Shown piece after piece: positions 35,242 through 43,586 of a stretch of 64,000 nt of DNA. Under the pieces are notes generated by a model. It was not told the DNA's origin. It saw nothing but the letters and a program-made list of their open reading frames with translations, and did no database searches. This stretch comes from Salipaludibacillus daqingensis (lineage in GTDB: Bacteria > Bacillota > Bacilli > Bacillales > Salisediminibacteriaceae), in NCBI RefSeq assembly GCF_029891575.1, contig NZ_JARZHF010000005.1, positions 124,001 to 188,000 of the forward strand, given 5' to 3'. How positions within the stretch are numbered: the first letter of the stretch is position 1; each line of letters begins with the position of its first letter. The position numbers were made by a program, and so were the translations under genes.

Positions 35242-35664
35242 CGAAAGCCCATGCCACACGTAAAAGACGTCTGTTGATAACGATGCTGCATCTTGCTGAA
35301 TCCAACCAGCCAAATCACGCATTCGGCGGTCTTCTCCTTCAACTGGGACAATCCCTTTTCCCATCTCAAGCATGATTAAAATGACTTGTTTATTTCTAAT
35401 CGTTTCTTCATTTATGAGTTCTTTAAACATTTTATTGTACTTTTGACGAAGATCAGAAAGGGAGGTGATGGAACGAACATCTTCACACAGCCAAGTTTCC
35501 CAACCTTCTATGACAAGGTGATGGTCCTGCTGCCAAACTTCTCTCCACCTACCAAGTGTCGACGACTCATAACTTGATAACCAGCTTAAATCAACCTTAT
35601 TATTATATTGGTTCCTTACGAGTTTCCTTTTTCCGGAGTAGGCACCGCCGATAATGAGCTGCAT
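35227..35664 (-). CDS. Short CobU-like protein (adenosylcobinamide kinase/guanylyltransferase relative)
   Basis: A 145-residue protein at the end of the cobalamin operon. It keeps a P-loop-like start (MQLIIGGAYSGKRK) and the CobU C-terminal pattern (LEMGKGIVPVEGEDRRMRDLAGW, then a WHGL end), but is about 50 residues shorter than CobU. The middle, including the RIRxHxxxR stretch that in CobU carries the guanylylated histidine, is missing or unrecognisable. A full CobU lies three genes upstream, so this is a divergent paralogue that probably cannot do both reactions. The start at 35664 is favoured by spacing from GAGGGG; it overlaps cobC by about 50 bases. Confidence 0.75.
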   Translation of the reverse strand: MQLIIGGAYSGKRKLVRNQYNNKVDLSWLSSYESSTLGRWREVWQQDHHLVIEGWETWLCEDVRSITSLSDLRQKYNKMFKELINEETIRNKQVILIMLEMGKGIVPVEGEDRRMRDLAGWIQQDAASLSTDVFYVWHGLSRRMK

Positions 35665-36257
35665 TCCCATTTCCCCTCTCTAAAGATAAATGATAATTTT
35701 ACGCCTTCTCCATGATTCACGCGCCAGTCCCAAAATGACTTTGAGCCATCTAACGTCGATAAAAGATATCGGATCACCCCACCGTGTGTAACGACAAGAC
35801 AATTTTTACAAAAACTAGCAGAAGGTTCTTCTATTTCGGAGAAAAACTCATCCACCCAACTTTGAATTCTCTCAGTAAAACCTTTACCTGTTTCACCTCT
35901 TGGAGCACGATTTCCTTGCCAATTATCGATCCACTGTCTATACTCGACAATCTCTTTTAAATCATCATACGTTTTTCCTTCCCAATCACCGAAGTTGTAT
36001 TCTCTTAAACGTTCATCCACGTTATAGAAGTTTTCAGGAAGAAGATATTGCAAGGTTTGTTGACAGCGTTTAAGGTCGCTCGTCCAAATCCCCCCATCAA
36101 ATGAAACGTCTTTTAATTCGTTTTTGATAGCAAATAAATCTTTCAGTCGATCCTTTTCTACTGGTTCATCCGAGTGACCTAAATAACGTTTTTCTTTATT
36201 CCAAGTTGTTACCCCATGACGAATGAGATAAAGATCCAAACGAGCAAAAGCGCACAT
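35616..36257 (-). CDS. cobC: Histidine phosphatase, probable alpha-ribazole phosphatase
   Basis: A 213-residue member of the histidine phosphatase superfamily. The catalytic phosphohistidine lies in LIRHGVTTWN (RHG near 14), with CQQTLQYL and the second histidine in VVTHGGVIRYLL near 156. In this operon it should remove the 5'-phosphate from alpha-ribazole phosphate, or from adenosylcobalamin phosphate, in lower-ligand assembly. The superfamily is broad and the role rests on position next to cobS. It overlaps cobS by 49 bases and has GGAGGGG in front of its ATG. Confidence 0.85.
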   Translation of the reverse strand: MCAFARLDLYLIRHGVTTWNKEKRYLGHSDEPVEKDRLKDLFAIKNELKDVSFDGGIWTSDLKRCQQTLQYLLPENFYNVDERLREYNFGDWEGKTYDDLKEIVEYRQWIDNWQGNRAPRGETGKGFTERIQSWVDEFFSEIEEPSASFCKNCLVVTHGGVIRYLLSTLDGSKSFWDWRVNHGEGVKLSFIFREGKWECSSLSAVPTPEKGNS

Positions 36258-36973
36258 ATTTCCCCTCCTTCAATTGCTGTGCCTATTAGATCACCGTTGA
36301 TTCCTTTAAACGACCGCATAACCCATAAACTATATAACCAAAGAAAAAGGAGAAATATCGGCACAATAACGATGTACTCAGGTAAAAACATGAGCAAAAT
36401 AATAATAGGAATGAAAGAATAAGCTGCATCAACAACACTAATATTCTGTTTCCAATGCCATGCTAACCCTTGTTTTTTAGCAGTTGGTAGGAATACTAGT
36501 AAAGCTACTGCTGCAAACCTAGCCAATGCACCAATCACAAGAAATCCAATAAGATGATCGGTTGAAAAAGTACTTAATAGTAAATAAATCATCATCGTCT
36601 TCCAGATCAGCAGAAAAAATAGCGTAATGATCCCAAAGCTCCCAACGTGTGGGTCTTTCATAATCTGCCACTTTTTTTCTAGAGGGGCATTAGATCCAAC
36701 AGCATCAGCTACATCCATTAATCCATCCAAGTGGAGTCCGCCTGTTAACCATACCCAGAGCGAAATGATAATAAGTGTGAGAAATTCAGCTGGAACATAA
36801 GAAATTAGTAAAAGTCCTATCCCTACTAAAATCCCTCCTATGACTATTCCAATTGTAGGATAAAACCGAATCGCCCATCTACTCGTCCTCTCGTTCCATG
36901 GACATTCCACTGGAACTGGAATTCTCGTAAGAAATTGCACTGCTAATAAAAATCCGTATATCATTTCTTTCAC
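36209..36973 (-). CDS. cobS: Adenosylcobinamide-GDP ribazoletransferase
   Basis: Membrane enzyme that joins adenosylcobinamide-GDP and alpha-ribazole (phosphate) in the last steps of cobalamin assembly. Six or so membrane helices; early motif FLTRIPVP and the acidic metal site LHLDGLMDVADAVGS (D-x-x-D-x-x-D, near 85-100) are diagnostic. The GTG at 36973 is preferred: AAGGGAGAAG precedes it and it overlaps the cobU stop as GTGA, implying coupled translation. Confidence 0.93.
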   Translation of the reverse strand: MKEMIYGFLLAVQFLTRIPVPVECPWNERTSRWAIRFYPTIGIVIGGILVGIGLLLISYVPAEFLTLIIISLWVWLTGGLHLDGLMDVADAVGSNAPLEKKWQIMKDPHVGSFGIITLFFLLIWKTMMIYLLLSTFSTDHLIGFLVIGALARFAAVALLVFLPTAKKQGLAWHWKQNISVVDAAYSFIPIIILLMFLPEYIVIVPIFLLFLWLYSLWVMRSFKGINGDLIGTAIEGGEICALLLVWIFISFVMG

Positions 36974-37554
36974 GAAAATTCTTCTCCCTTCCACTCCAAT
37001 GCCATCCCTGCAATCACTTGCACAGCTGAGTCTGCTTGTTTAACGACGTATTGATGAATCCGTTCCAACTCGTAAATATAGTCTAGAACCATCGAATCCA
37101 TCACCATTGGTTCCCCTTCATTAACATCATTGGACACAAATATAAGCGTCTGATGTTTTTCTTTTGCCTTCATGATAAGCGTTTGAAGCATGTTTATCAC
37201 ACCAATTTGATTCACTTCGTTAAATTCCGTGAAAAAAGATGACCCGTGTGTATCTGATGAATAAAGCATGTTACTTAACCAAATTGTCAGACAATCAATT
37301 AAAACGACGTCACCGATCTTCGTTTTTAGAGGAATGGATGCCAGATCGAAAGGTTCTTCTATCGTATGCCACGATTCTGTTCGGTCCTCTTTGTGGAAAC
37401 GAATTCGTTCTGCCATTTCATCATCTGTGATTTTTGCTGTAGCAACATATACTAGACGACTAGGAATGTCTCGTTGGTGATGAATCATCATTGCCTTTTC
37501 TTCAGCAAAACGACTTTTTCCAGATCTCGCTCCACCAGACACAAAAATAATCAT
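36970..37554 (-). CDS. cobU: Adenosylcobinamide kinase / adenosylcobinamide-phosphate guanylyltransferase
   Basis: Bifunctional CobU, about 195 residues: phosphorylates adenosylcobinamide, then transfers GMP onto it. The P-loop GGARSGKS lies at 7-14, the GMP-accepting histidine in RIRFHKEDR near 53, VVLIDCLTIWLSN is the Walker B region, and VSNDVNEGEPMV the family C-terminal motif. The ATG at 37554 overlaps the cobD stop (ATGA) and fits the family's N-terminus better than an earlier in-frame codon. Confidence 0.93.
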   Translation of the reverse strand: MIIFVSGGARSGKSRFAEEKAMMIHHQRDIPSRLVYVATAKITDDEMAERIRFHKEDRTESWHTIEEPFDLASIPLKTKIGDVVLIDCLTIWLSNMLYSSDTHGSSFFTEFNEVNQIGVINMLQTLIMKAKEKHQTLIFVSNDVNEGEPMVMDSMVLDYIYELERIHQYVVKQADSAVQVIAGMALEWKGEEFS

Positions 37555-38633
37555 CCTCGATCCCTCCAATCGGCAAGCGCCTTCAAAAGCAAGTCATTAT
37601 CCTGTTGAGATCGAACTGCAAATCGAAGGTAATTTCCGTTTAACTGTTTGAAATTATCTGTATGTCTAGGAAGGACGCCGTGATGGAATAAAAAATGAAA
37701 TAATTCCCCTGTTGAATCAGGTTTCTCATTATCTCTCAGAAGATAAAAATTAACGGCTGACGGAGACATATAGAAATTCAGCTTCACTAATTGTTCTCTT
37801 ATTCGTGCTAATTCCTCTCGGAAAAATTGTTGCGACACCGAAACAAATGACTGATTATTTACGATCGCTGGAATGATAGCCTCAGCAAAAGCATTCACAC
37901 TCCATGGAATCTGCCATTGTTTTAACAATTTAATAATTTCACGGTTCGCTAACAAATAACCTACTCGAACACCTGGTATGGCGTACATTTTTGTTAAAGA
38001 CCTTAATAAAATGAGATTTTCATAATCTTTTAACAGATGAACTAAGTTTGCACCATCGCCTAAAAAGTCAACAAACGCTTCATCAACGACGAGGAATGTG
38101 CCAGTCTTTTTAGCCTTCTCCAATATTCTCCTTATGTCTGATTCTTGTGCAACTGTCCCTGTTGGGTTATTTGGACGGCAGAGGAAGACGACGTCCGCCC
38201 AATCTAACTGCTCGATGATTTGTTCTAATGGAAGTCGGCATTCATCGTTCATATGTAAAAAAACATCTTCCACTTCTAAGTGGTAATGCTTACAAGCTCG
38301 TTCATATTCAGAAAAGGTTGGCTGAATGATGAGCGCATGTTTCCCTTCAAATAACTTTGCCGTTAAAAATATCGCTTCCGCTCCGCCATTTGTCACGAGC
38401 ACTTCCTCATCATGAACCTGATCAAATGCAGCCAAACTACGATTCGCTTTTGCATAGGATGGATCTGGATAATGGCTAATTTGATCATAACTATTTTTTA
38501 ATGCTTCCTTCAGCCAAGAAGGAGGACCAAAAGGGTGGATATTTGCACTAAAATCGATAACATCCTTCTCTATATGGAATTTTCGTTTCATCTCTGTAGG
38601 TTGTCCACCATGGTCTGGCCATTGGATTTCCAT
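37551..38633 (-). CDS. cobD: L-threonine-O-3-phosphate decarboxylase
   Basis: A PLP fold-type I enzyme of 360 residues related to histidinol-phosphate aminotransferase. It makes (R)-1-aminopropan-2-ol phosphate, the arm that CbiB attaches to the corrin. Seen are FSANIHPFGPP near the N-terminus, CRPNNPTGTV, VDEAFVDF and the Schiff-base lysine in RSLTKMYAIPGVRVGY. Its close relatives include HisC, but placement between cbiB and cobU settles the role. Tightly packed with cobU and 18 bases after cbiB. Confidence 0.92.
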   Translation of the reverse strand: MEIQWPDHGGQPTEMKRKFHIEKDVIDFSANIHPFGPPSWLKEALKNSYDQISHYPDPSYAKANRSLAAFDQVHDEEVLVTNGGAEAIFLTAKLFEGKHALIIQPTFSEYERACKHYHLEVEDVFLHMNDECRLPLEQIIEQLDWADVVFLCRPNNPTGTVAQESDIRRILEKAKKTGTFLVVDEAFVDFLGDGANLVHLLKDYENLILLRSLTKMYAIPGVRVGYLLANREIIKLLKQWQIPWSVNAFAEAIIPAIVNNQSFVSVSQQFFREELARIREQLVKLNFYMSPSAVNFYLLRDNEKPDSTGELFHFLFHHGVLPRHTDNFKQLNGNYLRFAVRSQQDNDLLLKALADWRDRG

Positions 38634-38651
38634 ATCCTATCCCTCCACTTT

Positions 38652-39617
38652 TTAAATAACAAACCAAATAAACGAAAAGAGTAAATAAAACAAGATCCAT
38701 CCACCATGCATGAGTCCAATTGACTTGTAGATATGCTGACAAGTTAAAGGCTGCAACGGATCACCCATTTCCGCTCGGTGTGAAACAATACCTTTGTATT
38801 CATTTCTTCCACCTAACTGCACCCCCATTAGAGCGGCAACCATGGCTTCCGACCACCCACTGTTAGGGCTAGGGTGTTTTTTCGCATCTCTCATCGTTAC
38901 GAGCCATGCTTTTCGCCACCTAGATCCTTTCATAAAAAACGAACCAAGCCAAAACGTTAGCGACGTGATTCTTGCTGGCACCCAATTCACCAAGTCATCA
39001 AGTTTTGCTGAGGCCCAACCAAATTCACTGTACCGCTCGTTTTTATATCCCACCATGGAATCAAGTGTGTTAATCGAACGGTATGCCATTGCCAGTGGTG
39101 CACCGCCAATAAAAGCCCAAAACAGCGGAGCGGTAATCCCGTCCACTGTATTTTCAGCAACTGTTTCTACTGCCCCACGGACAATGTCTTTTTCCTCCAG
39201 TTTTTGAGTATCCCGACCAACGATCATACTCAATTCATATCGAGCTTCGACTAAATGCCCTTGTGATAAAGGGAGAGCGACTTGCAAAGCGGCTTGTCTC
39301 AATCCTTTGATCGCAATCGTTGACGAAATAAGATACACCTCTACCAACATTCCAACTAACACGTGTATGTGGTAAAACAGACCTAAAATACTTACCGAAC
39401 CGATGATTACAACACCTACAACTACTGTTGTCGTGAGAATACCATGATTTTTTTTTCGACGGGCTGATCCATGGTTCCACTTTTTATCAAGAAACGAAAT
39501 CAATTTTCCAAAACCAATGACTGGATGAGGCAACCACTTCGGGTCACCAATGATAATATCAAGTAAGATCGCTGCTGTAATGATCCAAATTCTTGTTTCA
39601 ATTAAAAAGTCGATCAT
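38652..39617 (-). CDS. cbiB: Adenosylcobinamide-phosphate synthase
   Basis: A 321-residue integral membrane protein with several hydrophobic helices. It couples adenosylcobyric acid with aminopropanol phosphate. Family marks: DPKWLPHPVIGFGKLI near residue 25-40, VETVAENTVDGITAPLFW near 150, MVGYKNERYSEFGWASAKLDD near 190, and PNSGWSEAMVAALMGVQLGG near 250. It overlaps the upstream BtuD-CbiZ gene by four bases. Note the naming trap: this protein is called CobD in the aerobic nomenclature. Confidence 0.94.
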   Translation of the reverse strand: MIDFLIETRIWIITAAILLDIIIGDPKWLPHPVIGFGKLISFLDKKWNHGSARRKKNHGILTTTVVVGVVIIGSVSILGLFYHIHVLVGMLVEVYLISSTIAIKGLRQAALQVALPLSQGHLVEARYELSMIVGRDTQKLEEKDIVRGAVETVAENTVDGITAPLFWAFIGGAPLAMAYRSINTLDSMVGYKNERYSEFGWASAKLDDLVNWVPARITSLTFWLGSFFMKGSRWRKAWLVTMRDAKKHPSPNSGWSEAMVAALMGVQLGGRNEYKGIVSHRAEMGDPLQPLTCQHIYKSIGLMHGGWILFYLLFSFIWFVI

Positions 39618-41089
39618 CGTCGATCTAACCTAGATTTCGATTTTACTGTCGCTTTTTTTGTTGCTTCGTAAACAGCATTCCCTATTGCTTTTCCTACAAC
39701 CGTCCCTGAGCCAGCATATGGTGTTTTTTCCCCTCTTTGTGTGACACCAATTAAGATACTATCTGTGGAAGTACCTGTTGCATGCGTGTTTGTAAATGGA
39801 TCTTTTACGCCTAGGTCATGCAAAGCTTTCGTTTTCGCTTCCGTAGCTGACGTACAAGCATTGACAAGAGCTCCATCCGTTAAATGAGCGTCAATAAATA
39901 CCATCGTATTAATCGTACCTATCTGATTGATTCTTTCGTCCATTCCAGAACTTGTTATATCAACGGCATTTCCGACTCCAGCTGTGACCATAACGACTAA
40001 CTGCATGCCATGTTCCGTCTTATTAACAAGAACCATATCCTCTAGTTGAACGGCTGTCATCATTCCAGCAGATAGCTCTGTGGGAATTCCCCAGTTACTC
40101 ATCCAGTTTTCCATATCATCAATAGGATCTCCGCCGTCATAATTTTTGTTCACATGGAAGTTACAGAAATGCTTCAACCATTGGATTCCTTCTCCAATCA
40201 CACTATTGGATATTGTTCTTAATGGTTCGTCAAATTCCAGATGAATAAACCCTTCATTTTGTTCTAACTTAAACGATTCGTTTAATTCTTTCTTGGCTTT
40301 TGGTTCTTCTAAGTTTGGCGTCATCAATAGCTGCGGTTTTGGCACGTGAGGGTGAGAGTGTGCCGTCACTTTCACCTCATAAACATCTTCCAACTGTTGT
40401 TCATTTCTAAGGATGTCAACACCACCAACCTTTTGAAACGTTCCTTTATTTAATAGGGCAACTCGATCGGCGTAAAGAGAAGCAACGTTTAGATCATGTA
40501 AAATAGCAAAAATGGTTAACTTATGTTCCCTTTGCCATCTTTTCAATAAATCGAGCATGTAAAACGAATGTTTTACGTCCAAGTGGTTTGTCGGTTCATC
40601 TAATAAAAGGACTTTTGGTTGTTGAGCCAATGCTTTTGCAAGAAGCACCCGCTGTTTTTCACCACCACTTAAAAGCCGAAACTGAGTATCGCGATAACAA
40701 ACAACATTTGCAAGCTCCATTACTTCTTCAATGATCATTCGATCGTTTTTCGATAAACTCTTAAAAACACCTTTTTGAAAGGCGTATCGTCCAAGACTTA
40801 CAATTTCCTCCACTGTAAAATCAAATGAAACGTGAGCCTCTTGCGTTAGAACGGCCATTTGTTTCGCTTTTTCAAGTGGTGATAACTTAGAAATAAGTTG
40901 ACCATCAATCGCAATTTCACCTGTTTTCATCGGAAGACTACCGGTGATCAATTTAAAAAGCGTCGTTTTCCCGCTTCCGTTCGGTCCAAGCAGTCCAAAG
41001 AATTCTCCTTTTCCGATCTTGAAATCAACTCCACGAATAATCGGTCGGTTAGTCGTATAGCCACCTTCAAGATCTTTGACCTGGATCAT
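39614..41089 (-). CDS. btuD: Corrinoid ABC importer ATPase fused to adenosylcobinamide amidohydrolase (BtuD-CbiZ)
   Basis: A two-domain protein of 491 residues. Residues 1 to about 255 are an importer ATPase: GPNGSGKTT, LLSGGEKQR, LLLDEPTNHLD. From about 275 to 480 is a CbiZ domain, which removes the side chain from adenosylcobinamide or pseudo-corrinoids to give adenosylcobyric acid for re-use (HATGTSTDSILIG and SGMDERINQIGTINTMVFID are conserved there). The linker near 245-275 is charged. Fusion places import energy and remodelling in one chain at the membrane. It overlaps btuC by four bases. B. subtilis YvrA is thought to have a similar arrangement. Confidence 0.92.
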   Translation of the reverse strand: MIQVKDLEGGYTTNRPIIRGVDFKIGKGEFFGLLGPNGSGKTTLFKLITGSLPMKTGEIAIDGQLISKLSPLEKAKQMAVLTQEAHVSFDFTVEEIVSLGRYAFQKGVFKSLSKNDRMIIEEVMELANVVCYRDTQFRLLSGGEKQRVLLAKALAQQPKVLLLDEPTNHLDVKHSFYMLDLLKRWQREHKLTIFAILHDLNVASLYADRVALLNKGTFQKVGGVDILRNEQQLEDVYEVKVTAHSHPHVPKPQLLMTPNLEEPKAKKELNESFKLEQNEGFIHLEFDEPLRTISNSVIGEGIQWLKHFCNFHVNKNYDGGDPIDDMENWMSNWGIPTELSAGMMTAVQLEDMVLVNKTEHGMQLVVMVTAGVGNAVDITSSGMDERINQIGTINTMVFIDAHLTDGALVNACTSATEAKTKALHDLGVKDPFTNTHATGTSTDSILIGVTQRGEKTPYAGSGTVVGKAIGNAVYEATKKATVKSKSRLDRR

Positions 41090-42156
41090 AGCGTTTTCCC
41101 CTTTCCAAGCCGATTTCGAATCAGCAACAGTGCGAAAACTGGAGCTCCAATCAATGCGGTAATAACTCCGATCGGGAGCTCTTTTGGTGCAATAATTGTT
41201 TTTGAAACTAAATCAGCTATAATTAGAAATCCTCCACCGACAAGAAATGATAAAGGTAGGACATGACGGTGGTTAGGTCCAGTAATGAGACGAACCAAAT
41301 GTGGAATAACTAACCCAACAAATCCAATCGTTCCAGACACGGCAACTGACGCTCCCGTTAATAGTGATGCACCACCTAAAATGAAATATTTCCCTCTTTT
41401 CACATTCACACCGATATGTTCCGCTGCTTCTTCCCCTAAAGCAAGGGCATTCAATTCTCTATAATGAATCAACAATACAAACATTCCGACCACCATAAAT
41501 GGAACAATTAATTGCACATGGCTCCACCCTCTCATACCAACACTTCCGTAAAGCCAGTAAATAATTTGTGTCATCGAATCTTGGTCGCCAAGTGAAATGA
41601 TTAACGAGATGATCGCACCAATAAATGAACTCATAATAATACCTGCTAGAATAATCGTTTCAATTGCCATGCTCCGACTAGCGATTTTGACAAGACCAAA
41701 AACGAGCATAAGAGCGATGAAACCACCTAAAATAGAAATAAAAGGAAGGGTGAATGCTCCTAGTCCAACAATCGTCAGTTGAAAAAATATGACAATGACT
41801 GCCCCTAATGCTGCCCCTGACGATACACCAATCGTGTAAGGATCAGCTAACGGATTTCTGAGCAATCCTTGAAACGCCGCACCCGCCAGTGCTAGTGATG
41901 CCCCGACACTAAACGCTAACAGCACACGGGGAAGTCGAATATCCCAAATAATACTCTCTTGATTGTTCGGTATGTCTGAGACCAACTGCCAGCCAAACAC
42001 ATTGTCAAAAATGATGTGGATGATGTTTGGTACAGGGATCGTCACACTACTTATAAATAGACCAAAGAGGATTGTACTAAGTACAAATCCCCCACTAATT
42101 AGATAGACCCAGAATATTCGCTTATTCAAAAACTTCTGGGTAGACGAGCTCGGCAA
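41086..42156 (-). CDS. btuC: Corrinoid ABC transporter permease (BtuC/FecCD family)
   Basis: A 356-residue permease with about ten membrane helices. The family patterns are clear: RLPRVLLAFSVGASLALAGAAFQGLLRNPLADP near 55-85, GASLLTGASVAVSGTIGFVGLVIPHLVR near 265-290 (the EAA-like contact with the ATPase), and GELP-like KELPIGVITALIGAPVF near the end. The start is a TTG at 42156 with AGGAG nine bases upstream, inside the end of btuF. Function as corrinoid importer follows from the operon; iron-siderophore permeases share the fold. Confidence 0.92.
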   Translation of the reverse strand: MPSSSTQKFLNKRIFWVYLISGGFVLSTILFGLFISSVTIPVPNIIHIIFDNVFGWQLVSDIPNNQESIIWDIRLPRVLLAFSVGASLALAGAAFQGLLRNPLADPYTIGVSSGAALGAVIVIFFQLTIVGLGAFTLPFISILGGFIALMLVFGLVKIASRSMAIETIILAGIIMSSFIGAIISLIISLGDQDSMTQIIYWLYGSVGMRGWSHVQLIVPFMVVGMFVLLIHYRELNALALGEEAAEHIGVNVKRGKYFILGGASLLTGASVAVSGTIGFVGLVIPHLVRLITGPNHRHVLPLSFLVGGGFLIIADLVSKTIIAPKELPIGVITALIGAPVFALLLIRNRLGKGKTL

Positions 42157-43174
42157 GTGTTTCCACTCCTTCGATTAACCTTGGTCCTGGTCGAGTGACC
42201 GTGTCGTTATCCACATCATAAATTCTTTCATTCTCAATCGCAGGGATATCTGACCAACCTTCACGTGACACTACTTCATCGATTGGATCTTCCACATAAT
42301 ATCCGTACGTTGTGACAATCACATCTGGATTTAACGAAACAATTTCTTCTTCCGTCATATTGACCCAACCTTCTTGTTCTCCCGCAGCATTTACTGCATG
42401 AATCGCTTCTAACATTTCGTGCATAAATGTTCCTTGGCCTGTTGTAAAAATGTCTGGAGAAGGAGCTACTTCTACCCACACTTTTTTCTGATCTTCTTCA
42501 GAAATTTCGGATGCCTGTTCCTTGATTTCCGCTAAGCTTTCTTGCATGTCTGTCACAATTTCTTCTGCTTTGTCTGTAGTTCCTGTAACCGTTCCTAGTA
42601 ACCCAATCGCATCATACACTTCTTCGAAAGAGTTGCCTCCTTCAATAACGATGACATCAATCCCTGCTTCTTCATATTGATCCAAAATATCGGAATGATT
42701 TTGCGCATGGTAGCCTTGAACAAGTGCCAAATCTGGCTCCATCGATAAGATCAATTCTGCATCCATATCTTGCGCACCTACAACATCAATATCTGCCGTT
42801 TCTACAGGATAATTACAATACTCCGATACACCAATTAATCGGTCACCCGCGCCTAGTTCAAACACAATTTCTGTATTACTAGGCAATAACGATACGATTG
42901 TTTCTGGTTCTTTTTCAATCGTGATTTCTTCCCCCGTACTATCGGTAACGGTGACTGGAAATTCATCTCCACTTGCTTCATTTCCTTCATCTGCATCGTT
43001 CTCGCTAGCGTTTTCATCTTTGTTGTTATTAACGGATTCTTCCGTCGTTCCTTCGTTATCACCATTTACATTTTCTACGTCACCATTCGCATTGTCTCCA
43101 CAAGCCGTCATCAAGATCAATAATAACGCTGAAACGATCGTTAATTGCCCCCACTTTTGCATCATCTTTTTCAT
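42122..43174 (-). CDS. btuF: Corrinoid-binding lipoprotein (BtuF-like)
   Basis: The extracellular binding protein of the importer, about 350 residues. A signal peptide ends in the lipobox LMTAC with C25 as the lipidated cysteine. An acidic, Asn/Asp/Glu-rich linker (about 26-70) follows, then a type III binding fold: IVSLLPSNTEIVFELGAGDRL near 92, VEVAPSPDIFTTGQGTFMHE, and SRPGPRL-like TRPGPRLIEGVETLAELVYP at the end. The ATG at 43174 follows GGAGGAGAAG. First gene after the riboswitch. The long acidic linker fits a salt- or alkali-tolerant host but does not prove it. Confidence 0.92.
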   Translation of the reverse strand: MKKMMQKWGQLTIVSALLLILMTACGDNANGDVENVNGDNEGTTEESVNNNKDENASENDADEGNEASGDEFPVTVTDSTGEEITIEKEPETIVSLLPSNTEIVFELGAGDRLIGVSEYCNYPVETADIDVVGAQDMDAELILSMEPDLALVQGYHAQNHSDILDQYEEAGIDVIVIEGGNSFEEVYDAIGLLGTVTGTTDKAEEIVTDMQESLAEIKEQASEISEEDQKKVWVEVAPSPDIFTTGQGTFMHEMLEAIHAVNAAGEQEGWVNMTEEEIVSLNPDVIVTTYGYYVEDPIDEVVSREGWSDIPAIENERIYDVDNDTVTRPGPRLIEGVETLAELVYPEVFE

Positions 43175-43212
43175 CACTTCTCCTCCTATGTTTTCTTTTT
43201 CTCCGAAATAAA

Positions 43213-43550
43213 AAACGCTCTCCCTATAGGAAAGCGTTGAATGTAAAAGTCACGGTTGGATCCAGACAACTTTTCATCTTACCAAAAAGTGTCATTGATT
43301 ATCCTGTGAACATTAAAACATCCCTTTTCCTCGAAGGTGTTTACAAACAACTAGGCAGGTCTCCTGACTTACGTCTCATCGGATCAGCTACCCCTTCCCG
43401 TGAAAATAAAAAACACAGTGGGATATTCGTAGCTTTCCTAAACGCTTACAGTGGCGGGACCGTGTCGGACTTAAACCGACTTCCCTTTTAACTTTAAACG
43501 GATTGTTTAAAGAACCTCGTTGCATATATGAAATTAATACTCTTGCTAAT
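43213..43550 (-). promoter_or_regulatory. Cobalamin riboswitch controlling the btuF operon
   Basis: The aptamer lies at about 43350-43520, read right to left, with the B12 box in ACGGTCCCGCCACTGTAA near 43447-43464 and the conserved AGGAGACCTGCC near 43353-43364. A terminator hairpin (AACGCTTTCC... GAGCGTT, about 43213-43238) with a T-run follows, 39 bases before the btuF ATG. TAGGAAAGC in the aptamer is complementary to GCTTTCCTA in the 5' arm of that terminator, a good antiterminator candidate. Confidence 0.95.
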
Positions 43551-43556
43551 AAATTC

Positions 43557-43584
43557 AGTATAATCCAGTTTTTATATAATGTAA
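43557..43584 (-). promoter_or_regulatory. Sigma-A promoter of the btuF operon
   Basis: On the minus strand: TTACAT (43584-43579), 16-base spacer, TATACT (43562-43557). It begins within three bases of the cobT stop codon and precedes the riboswitch, so the two cobalamin units are transcribed separately. Confidence 0.65.
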
Positions 43585-43586
43585 AT

